The notes: generated by a model from the letters alone, not told the origin. A stretch of DNA of 64,000 bases from Sphingomonas sanxanigenens (GCA_003240855.1 QFNN01000003.1:1-64000), one strand, 5' to 3'. Counted from the first letter of the stretch, positions 43,894 to 54,663 are shown. Numbers and translations: made by a program.

Positions 43894-45831
43894 ATGTGCG
43901 GCATCGCCGGAATCTTCCATATCGAGACAGCCAAGCCTGTCGATCCCGCGCGGGTTCGCGCGATGGCCGATGCACAGGCGCATCGAGGCCCCGATGGTTC
44001 GGGCGTATGGACCGCGCCCGGCGTGGGTCTTGGGCATCGCCGCCTGTCGATCATCGATATCGAAGGCGGCGCGCAGCCGATGCTGAGCGAGGATGGCCGC
44101 ATCGCGATAAGCTATAATGGCGAGATTTATAATTTCGCCGAGGTCCGCGCCGATCTGCAGGCGCGCGGCCACATCTTCCGCACTGCGAGCGATACCGAAG
44201 TGATCCTGCATGGCTGGAGAGAATGGGGGGCGGACTGCCTCGATCGCTTCGATGGCATGTTTGCCTTCGCATTGTTCGACGCGGGGCGGCAATGCCTGTT
44301 CCTCGCTCGCGACCGTTTGGGCGTGAAGCCGCTCCACTATGCGCTGCTTGGTGACGGCAGCCTGATATTTTCGTCAGAATTAAAAGGGTTGATGGCGCAT
44401 CCTCTCATGCGTCGGGATGTCGATCCACGCGCCGTGGAGGATTTTCTCGCCTTCGGCTATGTGCCGGATGATAGCTGCATCGTCGCGGGCGTACGCAAGC
44501 TCGCGGCTGGCCATCACTTGCTGGTCGAGCGCAAGCGCGGCCTTCGCGAGCCCTCGCGCTGGTGGGATGTCGATTTCACCGCGCGCGCGGGTGGGACGGA
44601 GGGAAGCCTCGGCGATCAGTTGCGCGATCATATGCGCCGCGCCGTGCGTTCGCGCATGATTGCCGATGTTCCCCTCGGCGCTTTCCTTTCGGGCGGCGTT
44701 GACAGCAGTTCGGTCGTTGCGCTGATGGCCGAAGCAAGCCCGCGCGCGGTCAACAGCTTTTCGATCGGCTTCGACGAGGCGGAGCATGACGAAAGCGCCT
44801 ATGCTGCGGAGGTCGCCCGGCGCTTCGCCACGGATCATCGCAGCCGCACATTGGCGGCGGATGACTTCGCGCTGATCGGCACCCTTGCAGACGCATTTGA
44901 CGAGCCTTTCGCCGATGCTTCCGCGCTTGCCGGCTATCGCCTCTGCCAATTGGCGCGCGATCATGTGAAAGTCGCTCTTTCGGGCGACGGCGCGGATGAA
45001 GCCATGGCGGGTTATCGCCGCTACCGCTTTCAGGTCGCCGAGGAACGCGTTCGGGCGCTGCTGCCCGATCGCCTGCGTCGTCCGTTCTTTGGCGGTCTCG
45101 GCAATCTCTATCCGCAGGCGGACGGGGCGCCGCGTCTGCTGCGTGCGAAGGTCACTCTCCTTGCGCTCGGGATGGACGGAGGGGAGGCCTATGCGCGCGC
45201 GGTCGGGATCACTGCGCCGGAAATGCGCGCGAAGCTGTTCAGTCCCGCTTTCCGGCGCGAGCTTCAGGGGCACCGCGCCGAAGATCGTTATGTCAGCGCG
45301 ATGCGTTATGCCCCGGCTGACAATGCGCTTGATCGCGCCCAATATGCCGACCTCAAAATCTGGCTGCCCGGCGATATCCTGACCAAGGTTGATCGGACGA
45401 GCATGGCCGTGGGTCTTGAGGCGCGCGAGCCGCTGCTCGATCACCGGCTGGTCTCCTTCGAGGCCAGTCTTTCGCCCTCGCTGAGATTGAGAGGAGGCGA
45501 AGGCAAGTGGTTGATGAAGAAGGCTATGGAACCCTTTCTCCCGCGTAATATTCTCTACCGGCCCAAAATGGGGTTCGTCACGCCGGTGGGCGCATGGTTC
45601 CGCGGCCCTCTTGCCGACGAAGCGCGGGCGCTGGCGCGCGCGCCGTTGCTGGGCGGCAGCGGCTGGTTCGATCCTGCCGTGATCGAGATCCTGGTCGCCG
45701 AGCATCTGGCGGCGCGGCGCGATCATGGTCGGTTGCTCTGGCAGCTCGCAATGCTCGAACGGGCATTGGGGCGCCTTTTGGGCGTCAGTAACGAGCGCCC
45801 ACGAAATACAGCCCGTCCGGCGGCGCATTGA
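43894..45831 (+). CDS. asparagine-synthase-like amidotransferase, XrtA-associated
   Basis: This 645-residue enzyme has an N-terminal glutaminase domain with catalytic C2 (MCGIAGIFH) and [11 protein letters not shown], and an ATP-pyrophosphatase synthase domain with the PP-loop [17 protein letters not shown] near residue 266. Both parts are complete. XrtA-linked relatives are thought to amidate a sugar or peptide, not free aspartate. ATG 43894 is forced by the need for Cys at position 2. It ends the operon and overlaps the 3' end of truA by 47 bases on the opposite strand, an unusually long convergent overlap. Confidence 0.93.
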   Translation: MCGIAGIFHIETAKPVDPARVRAMADAQAHRGPDGSGVWTAPGVGLGHRRLSIIDIEGGAQPMLSEDGRIAISYNGEIYNFAEVRADLQARGHIFRTASDTEVILHGWREWGADCLDRFDGMFAFALFDAGRQCLFLARDRLGVKPLHYALLGDGSLIFSSELKGLMAHPLMRRDVDPRAVEDFLAFGYVPDDSCIVAGVRKLAAGHHLLVERKRGLREPSRWWDVDFTARAGGTEGSLGDQLRDHMRRAVRSRMIADVPLGAFLSGGVDSSSVVALMAEASPRAVNSFSIGFDEAEHDESAYAAEVARRFATDHRSRTLAADDFALIGTLADAFDEPFADASALAGYRLCQLARDHVKVALSGDGADEAMAGYRRYRFQVAEERVRALLPDRLRRPFFGGLGNLYPQADGAPRLLRAKVTLLALGMDGGEAYARAVGITAPEMRAKLFSPAFRRELQGHRAEDRYVSAMRYAPADNALDRAQYADLKIWLPGDILTKVDRTSMAVGLEAREPLLDHRLVSFEASLSPSLRLRGGEGKWLMKKAMEPFLPRNILYRPKMGFVTPVGAWFRGPLADEARALARAPLLGGSGWFDPAVIEILVAEHLAARRDHGRLLWQLAMLERALGRLLGVSNERPRNTARPAAH

Positions 45832-46522
45832 AGCCCAGCGCCTCGCGGTCGCGCGCATCCAGCGCGGCCTTCAGGTCTGCGGCTTCCCATTTGCCTTCGC
45901 CGACCAGACCGAGGCAGCCGACCATCGATCGCACCTGATGGTGGAGGAAGGAACGCGCCTCCGCGAAAACGGTGATCCGGTCGCCCGTGCGAGTCACGTC
46001 GAGCCGATCGAGCGTACGGACCGGGCTGTCGGCCTGACAATGAACTGAGCGGAAGGTCGTGAAATCATGGCGTCCGACGAGCAGTTGCGCGGCGTCGTGC
46101 ATGGCCTCTGCATCGAGCGGTTTTGGGACGCGCCAGGCGAGCCCGGCTTCGAAGGTGAGCGGGGCGCGGCGATTGGCGATGCGATATTGATAGGCGCGGC
46201 CGAGGCAGGAGAAGCGGGCGTGCCAGTCGTCCGCGACCGTTTCGCAGGACAGGATCGCGACCGGATCGGGGCGAAGCAGGGCGTTCAGCCCTTCCATGAG
46301 CCGGAAGGGCGCTACTGGCTTCATGACGTCGAGATGCGTACGCATGGCGGTTGCGTGGACGCCCGCATCGGTGCGGCCGGCGGCGTGGACTGCAACCTCT
46401 TCGCCCAGCATGCGAAACGCGGCGCTTTCGATTGCTTCCTGGACGCTCGGGCCATGGTCCTGGCGTTGCCAGCCCATGAACGGCCGCCCGTCATATTCGA
46501 TCGTCAGCGCGAAGCGGGTCAA
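45785..46522 (-). CDS. truA: tRNA pseudouridine(38-40) synthase
   Basis: This 245-residue enzyme makes pseudouridine in the tRNA anticodon arm. The start [20 protein letters not shown], the catalytic aspartate in [19 protein letters not shown] and [20 protein letters not shown] are all conserved. It overlaps fmt by 4 bases and forms an operon with it (translation-related pair). Its 3' end overlaps the amidotransferase gene from the exopolysaccharide locus. Confidence 0.96.
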   Translation of the reverse strand: MTRFALTIEYDGRPFMGWQRQDHGPSVQEAIESAAFRMLGEEVAVHAAGRTDAGVHATAMRTHLDVMKPVAPFRLMEGLNALLRPDPVAILSCETVADDWHARFSCLGRAYQYRIANRRAPLTFEAGLAWRVPKPLDAEAMHDAAQLLVGRHDFTTFRSVHCQADSPVRTLDRLDVTRTGDRITVFAEARSFLHHQVRSMVGCLGLVGEGKWEAADLKAALDARDREALGFNAPPDGLYFVGARY

Positions 46523-47451
46523 AGCCGGGTTCCGGCAGGGATCGGGAATCCGCGAAGCAGTTCCGTAACCGTCATCGCGCCCCGGCCCGCGCGCTGCACG
46601 ATCTCTGGCCTGATTGCGCCCTTGCCGCAGCCGATCGCAAGTTGATCATCAAGGACCACGCCCGGTTCAATTGGGAAGCTGACGTCAAAGGGATCGTCTT
46701 TGCTGCTTTGAATCCTGACGGTAAGCAGCTTGATCCGTTCGCCCCCATATTCGAACCAGGCGCCCGGGGCCGGATTGAACGCGCGGACATGCCGGTCGAC
46801 TTGTACGGCGCCGAGTTTCCAGTCGATCCGCGCCTCGGCCTTTTCGATCTTCGTTGCATAGGTGACGCCGTCGTTTGGCTGCGGGCGGGACGGATGGGCG
46901 GCCAAATCGCCGAGCACGTCGACGATCAGCTCCGATCCCAGGGCCGAAAGGCGTTCGGTGAGTATCCCGGCAGTATCGTAGGGACCGATCTGCGTTTCGA
47001 CGGTGGCGAGCATCGGGCCGGTGTCGAGGCCGGCTTCCATCTGCATGATCGTAACGCCTGTCGTCGTGTCGCCCGCAAGAATCGCCCGCTGGATCGGCGC
47101 GGCGCCGCGCCAGCGCGGGAGAAGCGATGCGTGGACGTTCAGGCAACCATGCAGGGGGGCGGCGAGGATCGGGCGCGGCAGGATCAGGCCATAGGCCGCA
47201 ACCACCGCGACATCGAGGCCAAGCCCGGCGAAGGCTGCCTGCTCGGCCTCGTCGCGAAGCGTCAGCGGGGTGCGGACTTCGATCCCCAGCGCCTCGGCGC
47301 GCTGGTGAACGAGGGAGGGGGTGAGCGCCTTGCCGCGTCCGGCGCGACGCGGCGGCTGGCTGTAGACGACGGCGACGTCGTGCCCGGCCTCGACGAGCGC
47401 GTCGAGCGTCGGCACGGCGAAGGCCGGGGTTCCCATGAAGGCGATACGCAT
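46519..47451 (-). CDS. fmt: methionyl-tRNA formyltransferase
   Basis: This 310-residue enzyme formylates initiator Met-tRNA with 10-formyl-tetrahydrofolate. Family motifs are [20 protein letters not shown], the folate site [20 protein letters not shown] and [17 protein letters not shown]. The C-terminal OB domain contains [14 protein letters not shown]. It is divergent from recR with a 53-base gap. The formate-tetrahydrofolate ligase (fhs) and peptide deformylase (def) of the same formyl cycle lie within a few kilobases. Confidence 0.97.
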   Translation of the reverse strand: MRIAFMGTPAFAVPTLDALVEAGHDVAVVYSQPPRRAGRGKALTPSLVHQRAEALGIEVRTPLTLRDEAEQAAFAGLGLDVAVVAAYGLILPRPILAAPLHGCLNVHASLLPRWRGAAPIQRAILAGDTTTGVTIMQMEAGLDTGPMLATVETQIGPYDTAGILTERLSALGSELIVDVLGDLAAHPSRPQPNDGVTYATKIEKAEARIDWKLGAVQVDRHVRAFNPAPGAWFEYGGERIKLLTVRIQSSKDDPFDVSFPIEPGVVLDDQLAIGCGKGAIRPEIVQRAGRGAMTVTELLRGFPIPAGTRL

Positions 47452-47504
47452 GATTTTGCTGAAACGCTTGGCAGCGGCGAGCGCAACCCCCTATTTGTTC
47501 GCAC

Positions 47505-48101
47505 ATGGCTTCACAGGAAATAGAGGCGCTCACGCAGGCGCTGGCCCGGCTGCCCGGATTGGGGCCGCGATCGGCGCGCCGCGCGGTGCTGCATCTGATG
47601 AAGAAGCGCGAAACCGCGCTCGATCCGCTGCTCCGCGCGCTTGAGGCGGTAAACGACCGGCTGGCGACCTGCCATATTTGCGGCAATGTCGATACGACCG
47701 ACCCGTGCGCGATCTGCGCCGATCCCCGCCGCGATGCGCGAGCGCTGTGCGTGGTCGAGGAAGTGTCAGACCTTTGGGCGCTCGAACGCTCACGGCTTTT
47801 TCCGGGGCGCTTCCACGTGCTCGGCGGGCGGCTGTCGGCGCTGGAAGGGGTGCGGCCGGAGGACTTGCGGATCGACAGCCTCGTCTCGCGCATCGCCGCG
47901 GGGGGCATCGACGAGGTGGTGCTGGCGATGAACGCCACGCTGGAGGGGCAGACCACGGCCCATTATATCGCTGAGCGGATCGAGGCTTATCCGGTGCGGC
48001 TGACCCAGCTTGCCCATGGCCTGCCGGTCGGCGGCGAACTGGATTATCTCGACGAAGGCACGCTGGCGCAGGCGCTGCGCGCGCGGCGGCCGGTGGTTTG
48101 A
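47505..48101 (+). CDS. recR: recombination mediator RecR
   Basis: This 198-residue protein helps RecO load RecA at gaps. It has a helix-hairpin-helix start ([18 protein letters not shown]), a zinc finger [16 protein letters not shown] (four cysteines), a Toprim domain ([16 protein letters not shown]) and a C-terminal region [20 protein letters not shown]. It is of standard length and divergent from fmt. It forms a short unit with def downstream (48 bases). Confidence 0.97.
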   Translation: MASQEIEALTQALARLPGLGPRSARRAVLHLMKKRETALDPLLRALEAVNDRLATCHICGNVDTTDPCAICADPRRDARALCVVEEVSDLWALERSRLFPGRFHVLGGRLSALEGVRPEDLRIDSLVSRIAAGGIDEVVLAMNATLEGQTTAHYIAERIEAYPVRLTQLAHGLPVGGELDYLDEGTLAQALRARRPVV

Positions 48102-48149
48102 GCCGGCGCTGATCTTGACCAAAATCGGCGCGAAACCTACATTCGCGCC

Positions 48150-48677
48150 ATGGCCATTCTTCCGATCATCGAGACGCCGGACCCCCGGCTGCGCATCATC
48201 TCAAAGCCCGTCGAGACGGTTGACGACGAACTGCGCGCACTGATCGCCGACATGTTCGAGACAATGTACGATGCGCCGGGCATCGGTCTGGCCGCGATCC
48301 AGGTCGGCGTGCCCAAGCGGCTGCTGGTCATGGACCTGCAGGAGCCGGAGGAAGAAGGCGGCGAGGCTGTCCGCAAGCCGAGGGTTTTCATCAATCCTGA
48401 GATCCTCGAGGAATCCGAGGAAACCCAACCCTATAGCGAGGGCTGCCTCTCGGTCCCCGATCAATATGCCGAGGTGCTGCGCCCGGCAGTGATCCGCGCA
48501 AAATGGCTGGACGAGCATGGCAAGGCGTATGAGGAAACGCTCGACGGGCTGCTCGCCGTCTGCCTCCAGCACGAGATGGATCATCTGGAAGGCATCCTTT
48601 TCATCGACCATCTGTCGAAGCTGAAGCGCGACATGCTGCTGAAGAAGCTGGCCAAGGCGCGCGCCAAGGCGGCCTGA
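48150..48677 (+). CDS. def: peptide deformylase
   Basis: This 175-residue metalloenzyme removes the N-formyl group from nascent proteins. All three motifs are present: [13 protein letters not shown], the cysteine motif [13 protein letters not shown] and the HEMDH metal motif in [17 protein letters not shown]. The insert [14 protein letters not shown] is typical of alphaproteobacterial enzymes. The ATG lies at 48150. It acts downstream of fmt, encoded nearby on the other strand. Confidence 0.97.
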   Translation: MAILPIIETPDPRLRIISKPVETVDDELRALIADMFETMYDAPGIGLAAIQVGVPKRLLVMDLQEPEEEGGEAVRKPRVFINPEILEESEETQPYSEGCLSVPDQYAEVLRPAVIRAKWLDEHGKAYEETLDGLLAVCLQHEMDHLEGILFIDHLSKLKRDMLLKKLAKARAKAA

Positions 48678-48959
48678 CCCTTCCCACCATTGCGGGCATG
48701 GCGATCCGGCAGGTGCTGCGGCAGCGGCTGGATTGTTTCGTCATGTCCGCAATGGCGGCGTGGGCAGCGTGACGCTGCCTGCTGTAGGGAATGGCGGAAA
48801 ATCGCGATTCCCGGTCTTGGAAGTTGACAAAGTTGAGAGGCTGGAGCGCTGTTCTCAACTTGCGAGTTCGGGCGATGTCAAAGAGCAGCGGCGAGCGTTC
48901 CGGATCGGCGCCAGCCTAGCATCGCACGGCGACTGTAGGACAGCGTTTCAGCGCGGACG
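48678..48959. repeat. gene-free stretch with nested inverted repeats
   Basis: No credible coding frame lies between def and the HxlR gene. Three inverted repeats are evident. One has arms 48687-48700 and 48742-48755 (14 bp with one mismatch, CCATTGCGGGCATG). GGCAGCG-TGA-CGCTGCC is at 48763-48779. AAGTTGAGA (48830-48838) pairs with TCTCAACTT (48853-48861). They may be a degenerate mobile repeat or terminators of def and the HxlR gene. Confidence 0.5.
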
Positions 48960-49397
48960 CTATTCGGGCCGGACGAACCTCAACGGCCGGCTGCCGATCG
49001 GCGCGCCGGTGGCGGCGTCGATCACCACGGGCTGGACCTGCTCGCCCGTCTCCTCATCGACGAAATAGCTGGTCGGGCCGCCGCCATGATGTTTGCGGCC
49101 CCAGGCGGCGATCGCCTGCAGGACCGGCATGAAGTCGCGTCCGGCAGTGGTCAGCACATATTCGTCGCGCGGAGGGCGTTCCGAATAGCGGCGCTTTTCC
49201 AGCAGCCCGTCCTCAACGAGTGCGGCCAACCGCCGGGTGAGGATGTTGGGGGCGATGCCAAGGCTCTGGCGAATCTGGTCGAAGCGGCCGAGGCCCAGGC
49301 CGATGTCACGCAGGATCAGCATGCTCCAGGCATCGCCGACGCGGGCGACGCCGCGAGCGACGGTGCAAATGCCATCAGAATATTTTCCAGTGTCCAT
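48960..49397 (-). CDS. HxlR-family transcriptional regulator
   Basis: This 145-residue winged helix-turn-helix regulator has the HxlR hallmark ARVGDAWSMLILRDIGLGLG, then QIRQSLGIAPNILTRRLAAL and RPPRDEYVLTTAGRDFMPVL. The start is ATG 49397 (MDTGKYSDGICTVARG); an upstream open frame adds 41 poorly conserved residues that would run into the divergent SDR gene. It is divergent from that SDR gene with 70 bases between starts and an 8-bp palindrome there, so it very probably represses it and itself. HxlR proteins often sense electrophiles or aromatic compounds. Confidence 0.9.
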   Translation of the reverse strand: MDTGKYSDGICTVARGVARVGDAWSMLILRDIGLGLGRFDQIRQSLGIAPNILTRRLAALVEDGLLEKRRYSERPPRDEYVLTTAGRDFMPVLQAIAAWGRKHHGGGPTSYFVDEETGEQVQPVVIDAATGAPIGSRPLRFVRPE

Positions 49398-49433
49398 TGC
49401 AAAATAATAGTAACGTTCATATCGAAATGCAAG

Positions 49434-49453
49434 CGACTCGACGGATCGAGTCG
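49434..49453. promoter_or_regulatory. palindromic operator candidate between hxlR and SDR genes
   Basis: CGACTCGA (49434-49441) and TCGAGTCG (49446-49453) form a perfect 8-bp inverted repeat with a 4-base spacer, 14 bases before the SDR start. An AT-rich stretch lies next to it on the regulator side. It is the obvious operator for the HxlR protein in this divergent pair. Confidence 0.5.
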
Positions 49454-49467
49454 ATTGGAGACTGACA

Positions 49468-50274
49468 ATGAGCAATTCCCCCCTCGGAACCGCTGTCGTT
49501 ACCGGCGCATCCAGCGGCATCGGCGCCGTCTATGCCGATCGTCTCGCCAGGCGCGGCTATGACCTCATCCTCGTGGCGCGCGACGTTGCGCGCCTCGCGG
49601 CGCTGGCCGATCGGCTGAAGGCCGAAACCGGCCGGAATGTGGACGTGTTACAGGCCGATCTGACCTCGACGGCAGATCTGACGAAGGTGGAAGCGCGTAT
49701 CGCCGAAGACGTGGCGATCACGCTGCTGGTCAACAATGCAGGCATGTCGCTCAATGGCGGCATTCTTGAAAACGACGCCGCCAATCTCAGCCGGATCATC
49801 GCGCTCAACATCACGGCGCCCACGGTGCTGGCTGGCGCGGCGGCGCGCGCCTTCATTGCGCGCAAGGCGGGGGCGATCGTCAACATCGCGTCCGTCCTCG
49901 CCCTTACGCCGGAAATGTTCGACGGCGTTTACAGCGGCACCAAGGCCTATCTGCTCAATCTCAGCCTGTCGCTCGCGCAGCAGGGCAAGCCTGCCGGCGT
50001 CTATACGCAGGCCGTTCTCCCCGGCGCGACGCGCACCGAGATCTGGGAGCGTTCGGGCAAGGATGTCGAAGCCTTCCCGCAGGATATGGTGATGGACGTC
50101 AACGATCTGGTCGATGCGGCGCTGCGCGGCTTCGATCGCCGCGAGGAGGTGACCATTCCGCCGCTGGCCGATGAGAGCCTGTTCGATGCGTGGAATAACG
50201 CCCGCCTTGCGCTGGCGCCTCATCTTTCCAAGCGCGAAGTGGCGCTGCGTTATCGCGAGGTGGTTGACGCCTGA
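49468..50274 (+). CDS. short-chain dehydrogenase/reductase
   Basis: This 268-residue classical SDR has the cofactor motif AVVTGASSGIGAVYADRLAR, NNAGMS, and the active-site tyrosine and lysine in VYSGTKAYLLNLSLSLAQ. Residue R38 region (LVARDVARLAALADRLKAE) suggests NADP preference. The substrate is unknown; similar SDRs reduce aldehydes or ketones under HxlR control. ATG 49468 lies behind GGAG. It is followed by a GC-rich hairpin and the convergent fhs. Confidence 0.9.
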   Translation: MSNSPLGTAVVTGASSGIGAVYADRLARRGYDLILVARDVARLAALADRLKAETGRNVDVLQADLTSTADLTKVEARIAEDVAITLLVNNAGMSLNGGILENDAANLSRIIALNITAPTVLAGAAARAFIARKAGAIVNIASVLALTPEMFDGVYSGTKAYLLNLSLSLAQQGKPAGVYTQAVLPGATRTEIWERSGKDVEAFPQDMVMDVNDLVDAALRGFDRREEVTIPPLADESLFDAWNNARLALAPHLSKREVALRYREVVDA

Positions 50275-50288
50275 GGCTGGTTCGCGCC

Positions 50289-50308
50289 GCTCCGGCTTAC
50301 GCCGGAGC
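50289..50308. terminator. GC-rich hairpin between convergent SDR gene and fhs
   Basis: GCTCCGGC-TTAC-GCCGGAGC is a perfect 8-bp stem with a 4-base loop, halfway between the two convergent stop codons. It has no T tract on either strand, so it would be a weak terminator or a REP-like element. Confidence 0.45.
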
Positions 50309-50316
50309 ACTCGGCA

Positions 50317-51987
50317 TCAGAACAGACCTTCTATGTGTCCGGCGGGGTCGATGTGGATCGACTCCGCCGCCGGTTTTCTCGGGAGGCCGGGCATCGTCAT
50401 GATCTCGCCGCAGATGGCGACGACGAAGCCCGCGCCTGCCGCCAGGCGCACCTCGCGGACAGGCACGACGTGGCCGGTGGGCGCACCGAGCCGCGTCGGA
50501 TCGGTCGAGAAACTATACTGCGTTTTCGCCATGCAGACCGGGAGATGGCCGAAACCGGCTTCCTCCCATCGTTTTAGCTGGGCGTGGACGCCGGGGTCGG
50601 CGATTGCCTCTTCCGCGCGATAGATGCGCGTCGCGACGGTGTTGATCTTCGCGAACAGCGGCAGTTCGTCATCGTAGAGCGGTGCGAACTGCGCGGGGAG
50701 TCCGCTGGTGAGGCGCACGACCTCCTGCGCCAGCGCCTCGGCGCCCGCGCCGCCTTCGGCCCAGTGACGGCAGAGAATGGCCGTTGCGCCATGGCTGGTC
50801 GCGATGCGTTCGATCTCGGCGACTTCGGCATCGCTGTCGGACGCGAAATGATTGATCGCGACGACCACCGGCAGACCATATTGGCGGATATTCTCGATAT
50901 GTCGGGCAAGATTGACGCCGCCGGCGTGAACCGCCGCGACATTTTCCGCCCCCAGATCCGCTTTGGCGACGCCGCCGTTCATCTTGAGCGCACGGACGGT
51001 GGCGACGAGCACCACCGCGTCGGGGCGAAGGCCGGCCTGCCGGCATTTGATGTCGAAAAACTTCTCCGCGCCCAGATCCGCGCCGAAGCCGGCCTCGGTC
51101 ACGACATAGTCGGCGAGGGCGAGCCCGGCGCGCGTCGCTATCACCGAATTGCAGCCATGCGCGATATTGGCGAAGGGGCCGCCATGGATGATCGCCGGAT
51201 TGCCTTCCAGCGTCTGGACGAGGTTGGGCTTGATCGCTTCGGCGAGCAGCACGGCCATTGCGCCGTCGGCCTTCAGGTCGCGCGCGGTCACCGGCTTCCG
51301 ATCGCGCGTATAGGCGACGATGATGTCGCCCAGGCGGCGCTCGAGATCCTCCAGACCGTTTGCCAGGCAGAGGATCGCCATGACTTCGGAGGCGACGGTG
51401 ATGTCGAAGCCCGATTCGCGCGGGAATCCGTTGGCCACGCCGCCGATCGACTGGACGATGTCGCGCAGCGCGCGGTCATTCATGTCGAGCACGCGCCGCC
51501 AGACGATGCGGCGCACGTCGATGCCCAGTTCGTTGCCCCAGTGGACATGATTGTCGATCATCGCGGCAAGCAGATTGTGCGCGGCGGTGATGGCGTGGAA
51601 ATCACCCGTGAAGTGGAGGTTGATGTCCTCCATCGGCACGACCTGCGCCATGCCGCCACCGGTTGCGCCGCCCTTGGTGCCGAAGCAGGGGCCGAGCGAG
51701 GGTTCGCGCAGGCAGAGTGCCGTGCGCTGCCCGATGCGGTTAAGGGCGTCGGCAAGACCGACCGATGTCGTGCTCTTGCCTTCGCCGGCGGGCGTCGGGT
51801 TGATCGCGGTGACGAGGATCAGCTTGCCTTCGCGGCCCTTGCCCTGGCTTTCGATCCAGCCGAGATCGATCTTGGCCTTGTGGCGGCCATAAGGCTCGAT
51901 CGCTTCATCGGGGATGTCGAGCTTTGCCGCGACCTGGCCGATGGGTTGAAGGCGCGCGGCGCGCGAAATCTCGATATCGCTTTTCAT
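50317..51987 (-). CDS. fhs: formate-tetrahydrofolate ligase
   Basis: This 556-residue enzyme makes 10-formyl-tetrahydrofolate from formate, ATP and THF. The P-loop-like motif [20 protein letters not shown] (about residues 62-81) and [20 protein letters not shown] are diagnostic. [20 protein letters not shown] and [16 protein letters not shown] are also family phrases. Its product feeds the initiator formylation step (fmt) and purine synthesis. It stands alone on the minus strand, divergent from rmuC with 101 bases between starts. Confidence 0.97.
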   Translation of the reverse strand: MKSDIEISRAARLQPIGQVAAKLDIPDEAIEPYGRHKAKIDLGWIESQGKGREGKLILVTAINPTPAGEGKSTTSVGLADALNRIGQRTALCLREPSLGPCFGTKGGATGGGMAQVVPMEDINLHFTGDFHAITAAHNLLAAMIDNHVHWGNELGIDVRRIVWRRVLDMNDRALRDIVQSIGGVANGFPRESGFDITVASEVMAILCLANGLEDLERRLGDIIVAYTRDRKPVTARDLKADGAMAVLLAEAIKPNLVQTLEGNPAIIHGGPFANIAHGCNSVIATRAGLALADYVVTEAGFGADLGAEKFFDIKCRQAGLRPDAVVLVATVRALKMNGGVAKADLGAENVAAVHAGGVNLARHIENIRQYGLPVVVAINHFASDSDAEVAEIERIATSHGATAILCRHWAEGGAGAEALAQEVVRLTSGLPAQFAPLYDDELPLFAKINTVATRIYRAEEAIADPGVHAQLKRWEEAGFGHLPVCMAKTQYSFSTDPTRLGAPTGHVVPVREVRLAAGAGFVVAICGEIMTMPGLPRKPAAESIHIDPAGHIEGLF

Positions 51988-52088
51988 GGCGTTTCTAGAG
52001 CCGAGCGCGGCGCGGCTTGCAAGCGGCTGTTGCCAAGCGGCGGCCGAGCGGCCAATGTTGCCCGAATGTTCTTTTTGAAAGCCGATCG

Positions 52089-53483
52089 ATGGACCCGCTG
52101 ATTCCCTTGCTGCTCATAGTCGCTCTGGCGATAGGTCTTGTCGTCGGCTGGCTGGCCTTCGGGCGGAGCGCGGCGACGTTGCGGCGCGAGCGCGACAAAT
52201 ATCTCGACAATTTCCGCACCGCTATCACCGACCTCGCCGGCGCGGAGGAGCGTGCGAAGGCGGCGGGCGAGCTGCGCGTTGCGCTGGCCGCAGCGGAGAA
52301 GGGGCAGAGCGAGGCGAAGCAGACGCTGGCGCGGCTGGAGGCGGAGCGGGTGGAGCGCGACCGTGCGTTCGAGGCGCGGCTGAAAGAGTTGCGCGAAGCC
52401 AAGGATCAACTCGCCGCGCAGTTCAGCGAGACGGCGGGCAAGCTGCTCAATGAGGCGCAGGCGCATTTCCTCAAGCGCGCCGACGAGCGCTTCCATCAGG
52501 CGGGGGAGAAGAGCGAGGCGCATCTGAAGGCGCTGCTCCAGCCGGTCGAGGCGACGCTGAAGCGCTATGAGGAAGGGCTGGCCAAGGTCGAGAAGGACAG
52601 GGTGGACAGCTATGCCGGATTGCGCGAGGCAGTCGAGCAGGTCCGCCTCGGCCAGACGGCGGTGAAGGACGAGGCGGCGCGACTGGTCAATGCGCTGCGC
52701 TCGAGCCCCAAGGCGCGCGGGCGCTGGGGCGAGCAACAGTTGCGCAACGTACTCGAAATGGCGGGGCTCTCCGAACATGCCGATTTCCAGTCCGAAGTCT
52801 CGGTCAACACCGATGACGGGCGGTTGCGCCCCGACGTGATCGTCCGCCTGCCGGGCGGCAAGCAACTGATCATCGACGCCAAATGCTCGCTCAATGCCTA
52901 TCTCGATGCGTCGGAGACCGTCGACGACGCCGAGCGCACGCGGCTGCTGACCATGCATGCGGCGGCGCTGCGCAACCATGCCAACCAGTTGGGGCAGAAA
53001 GCCTATTGGAGCCAGTTCGGCGACGCTGCGGACTATGTGGTGATGTTCATCCCTGGCGAGCATTTCCTCTCGGCCGCGCTCGAACAGGATCATGAGCTAT
53101 GGCAATGGGCCTTCGACCGCCGCGTGCTGCTCGCCACGCCAACCAATCTGATCGCCATCGCGCGAACCGTTTCGGCGGTGTGGCGACAGGAAAAGCTGGC
53201 CGAGGAAGCGGCGACGATCGCAGCGCTGGGCAAGGAGCTTCACGCACGCCTTGCGACGATGGGCGCGCATGTCGGCCGGCTGGGACGCAATCTGGAGCTG
53301 GCGACGGGGGCGTATAACGCCTTTGTCGGCAGCCTCGAATCCCAGGTTATGTCCCAGGCGCGACGCTTTGAGGCGCTGGAGGTGGCGGGCGGCGCCAAAT
53401 CGATCGAGGATGTCGGCATGGTCGAAGCCTTGCCGCGACCGCTCAAGCGGCTGGCGGAGGGCGGCGCTGCTGACGAGGACTAA
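52089..53483 (+). CDS. rmuC: RmuC-family DNA recombination protein
   Basis: This 464-residue protein has a single N-terminal membrane helix ([20 protein letters not shown], about 4-23) and a long coiled coil to about 200. The nuclease-like RmuC domain carries [40 protein letters not shown] and [20 protein letters not shown]. RmuC is implicated in limiting DNA inversions between short repeats and more recently in phage defence. ATG 52089 is the first codon before the membrane helix. It is convergent with the esterase gene, overlapping by 4 bases. Confidence 0.94.
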   Translation: MDPLIPLLLIVALAIGLVVGWLAFGRSAATLRRERDKYLDNFRTAITDLAGAEERAKAAGELRVALAAAEKGQSEAKQTLARLEAERVERDRAFEARLKELREAKDQLAAQFSETAGKLLNEAQAHFLKRADERFHQAGEKSEAHLKALLQPVEATLKRYEEGLAKVEKDRVDSYAGLREAVEQVRLGQTAVKDEAARLVNALRSSPKARGRWGEQQLRNVLEMAGLSEHADFQSEVSVNTDDGRLRPDVIVRLPGGKQLIIDAKCSLNAYLDASETVDDAERTRLLTMHAAALRNHANQLGQKAYWSQFGDAADYVVMFIPGEHFLSAALEQDHELWQWAFDRRVLLATPTNLIAIARTVSAVWRQEKLAEEAATIAALGKELHARLATMGAHVGRLGRNLELATGAYNAFVGSLESQVMSQARRFEALEVAGGAKSIEDVGMVEALPRPLKRLAEGGAADED

Positions 53484-54547
53484 CGCGGCTTGCGGTCGAG
53501 ATTCCGGTTGAAGAAGCGCGCGATGATATCGAATGCTTCCTGCGATTCTGGCATGTCGGGCCACATGAAGAAGGCGTGGGGCAGGCCGTCGAAGAGCTGC
53601 AATTCGCTGGGGACGCCGGCTGCGGTCAGCTTCCTGTGAGCCAGGGTCAATGTGCTCGCCGCGAAATCGCGGCTGCCGGCGAGGAGCAGTGTGGGGGGCA
53701 TCATTTTGGTCGTCGCCGCATCTTTCAGCGGATAGGCGATCGGATCGCTGGCCGGCACGCCCGCCATATAGGCGCTGGCCAGCGTTGCGGGCAGTTCCGG
53801 GGCGGTCAGGGGCGCGCCGCCGGTCGTGACTGGCGCGAGATAGGGGCTGTCGCCGCTATAGGGAGCGCCCGTGCCGCAGAAAGTGCCGATCGCGCCCGGG
53901 CGGGGGAGGCGCTGGCGCGCAATCCATGCCGTCGCCTGCGCGGTGATGACGCCGCCTGCCGAACAGCCATAGATGCCGATATTGGCCGCAGGATAGCGCT
54001 TGAGCAGATCCCGATAGACGGCGGTCACGTCTTCCGAAGCAGCAGGATAATGATGTTCAGGCGCCAGCCGATAGTCGACGGTCACGACGCGGATCCCCAT
54101 CGTCGCGGCAATAGGGATCGCCTCGACCAGCGCGCCGCCGCCTGATCCCCACATGAATGCGCCGCCATGGACGTTGATCAGCACGCGCGCGCGGTTCTGC
54201 GGCGCAACGCCCGTGGAAGGTTCGACGATGTCGACGCGAACGCCGCCCATTGTCTCGCGGCGCTCGACGGTCCGGAAGCGCCGGCGCATTTCGGCAAGTC
54301 GATCGTCATTCCACTTGCCGTAGAAGGCCCGTTGCCGCTGGACGTCGCCGTCGATCGCGGCGGGCGCGGCTGCGGCTTTCATCCGCAAGAGAATCTGCCT
54401 GGCCTCATCGCTGAGCTGGTTCGAGTCAGGCAGAAAGAAGCCGGGCGCGACCTGCGACGGGGCGGTGGCCCCGATCGACGATATGGCGAGCAGCGGAGCC
54501 GCAAGAGCGAGGGGGCGGATCAAGGGTAGCGTTAATCCCGGATGCAA
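53480..54547 (-). CDS. secreted alpha/beta hydrolase (HSL/GDXG-type esterase)
   Basis: This 355-residue protein has a signal peptide (IRPLALAAPLLAISSIGATA) followed by the hormone-sensitive-lipase-type fold. The oxyanion motif is INVHGGAFMWGSGG and the nucleophile GCSAGG (GIYGCSAGGVITAQATAW). The catalytic aspartate is probably in LLLAGSRDFAASTLTL and the histidine in LFDGLPHAFFMWPD. It is predicted to be periplasmic and to hydrolyse small esters; the natural substrate is unknown. The gap to the fucose cluster (54548-54663) shows no gene. Confidence 0.9.
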   Translation of the reverse strand: MHPGLTLPLIRPLALAAPLLAISSIGATAPSQVAPGFFLPDSNQLSDEARQILLRMKAAAAPAAIDGDVQRQRAFYGKWNDDRLAEMRRRFRTVERRETMGGVRVDIVEPSTGVAPQNRARVLINVHGGAFMWGSGGGALVEAIPIAATMGIRVVTVDYRLAPEHHYPAASEDVTAVYRDLLKRYPAANIGIYGCSAGGVITAQATAWIARQRLPRPGAIGTFCGTGAPYSGDSPYLAPVTTGGAPLTAPELPATLASAYMAGVPASDPIAYPLKDAATTKMMPPTLLLAGSRDFAASTLTLAHRKLTAAGVPSELQLFDGLPHAFFMWPDMPESQEAFDIIARFFNRNLDRKPR

Positions 54548-54663
54548 TGATGGCGCTGCGGAGCAGGACTTTGTCCCAGATGCCCACGCCCGGCAAGCAA
54601 CGGTGCGGCCGGGGGTCGGGTCTATCGGCTCCGCAGTTCCACGTCAGTCAAATCGCCGCTCGC

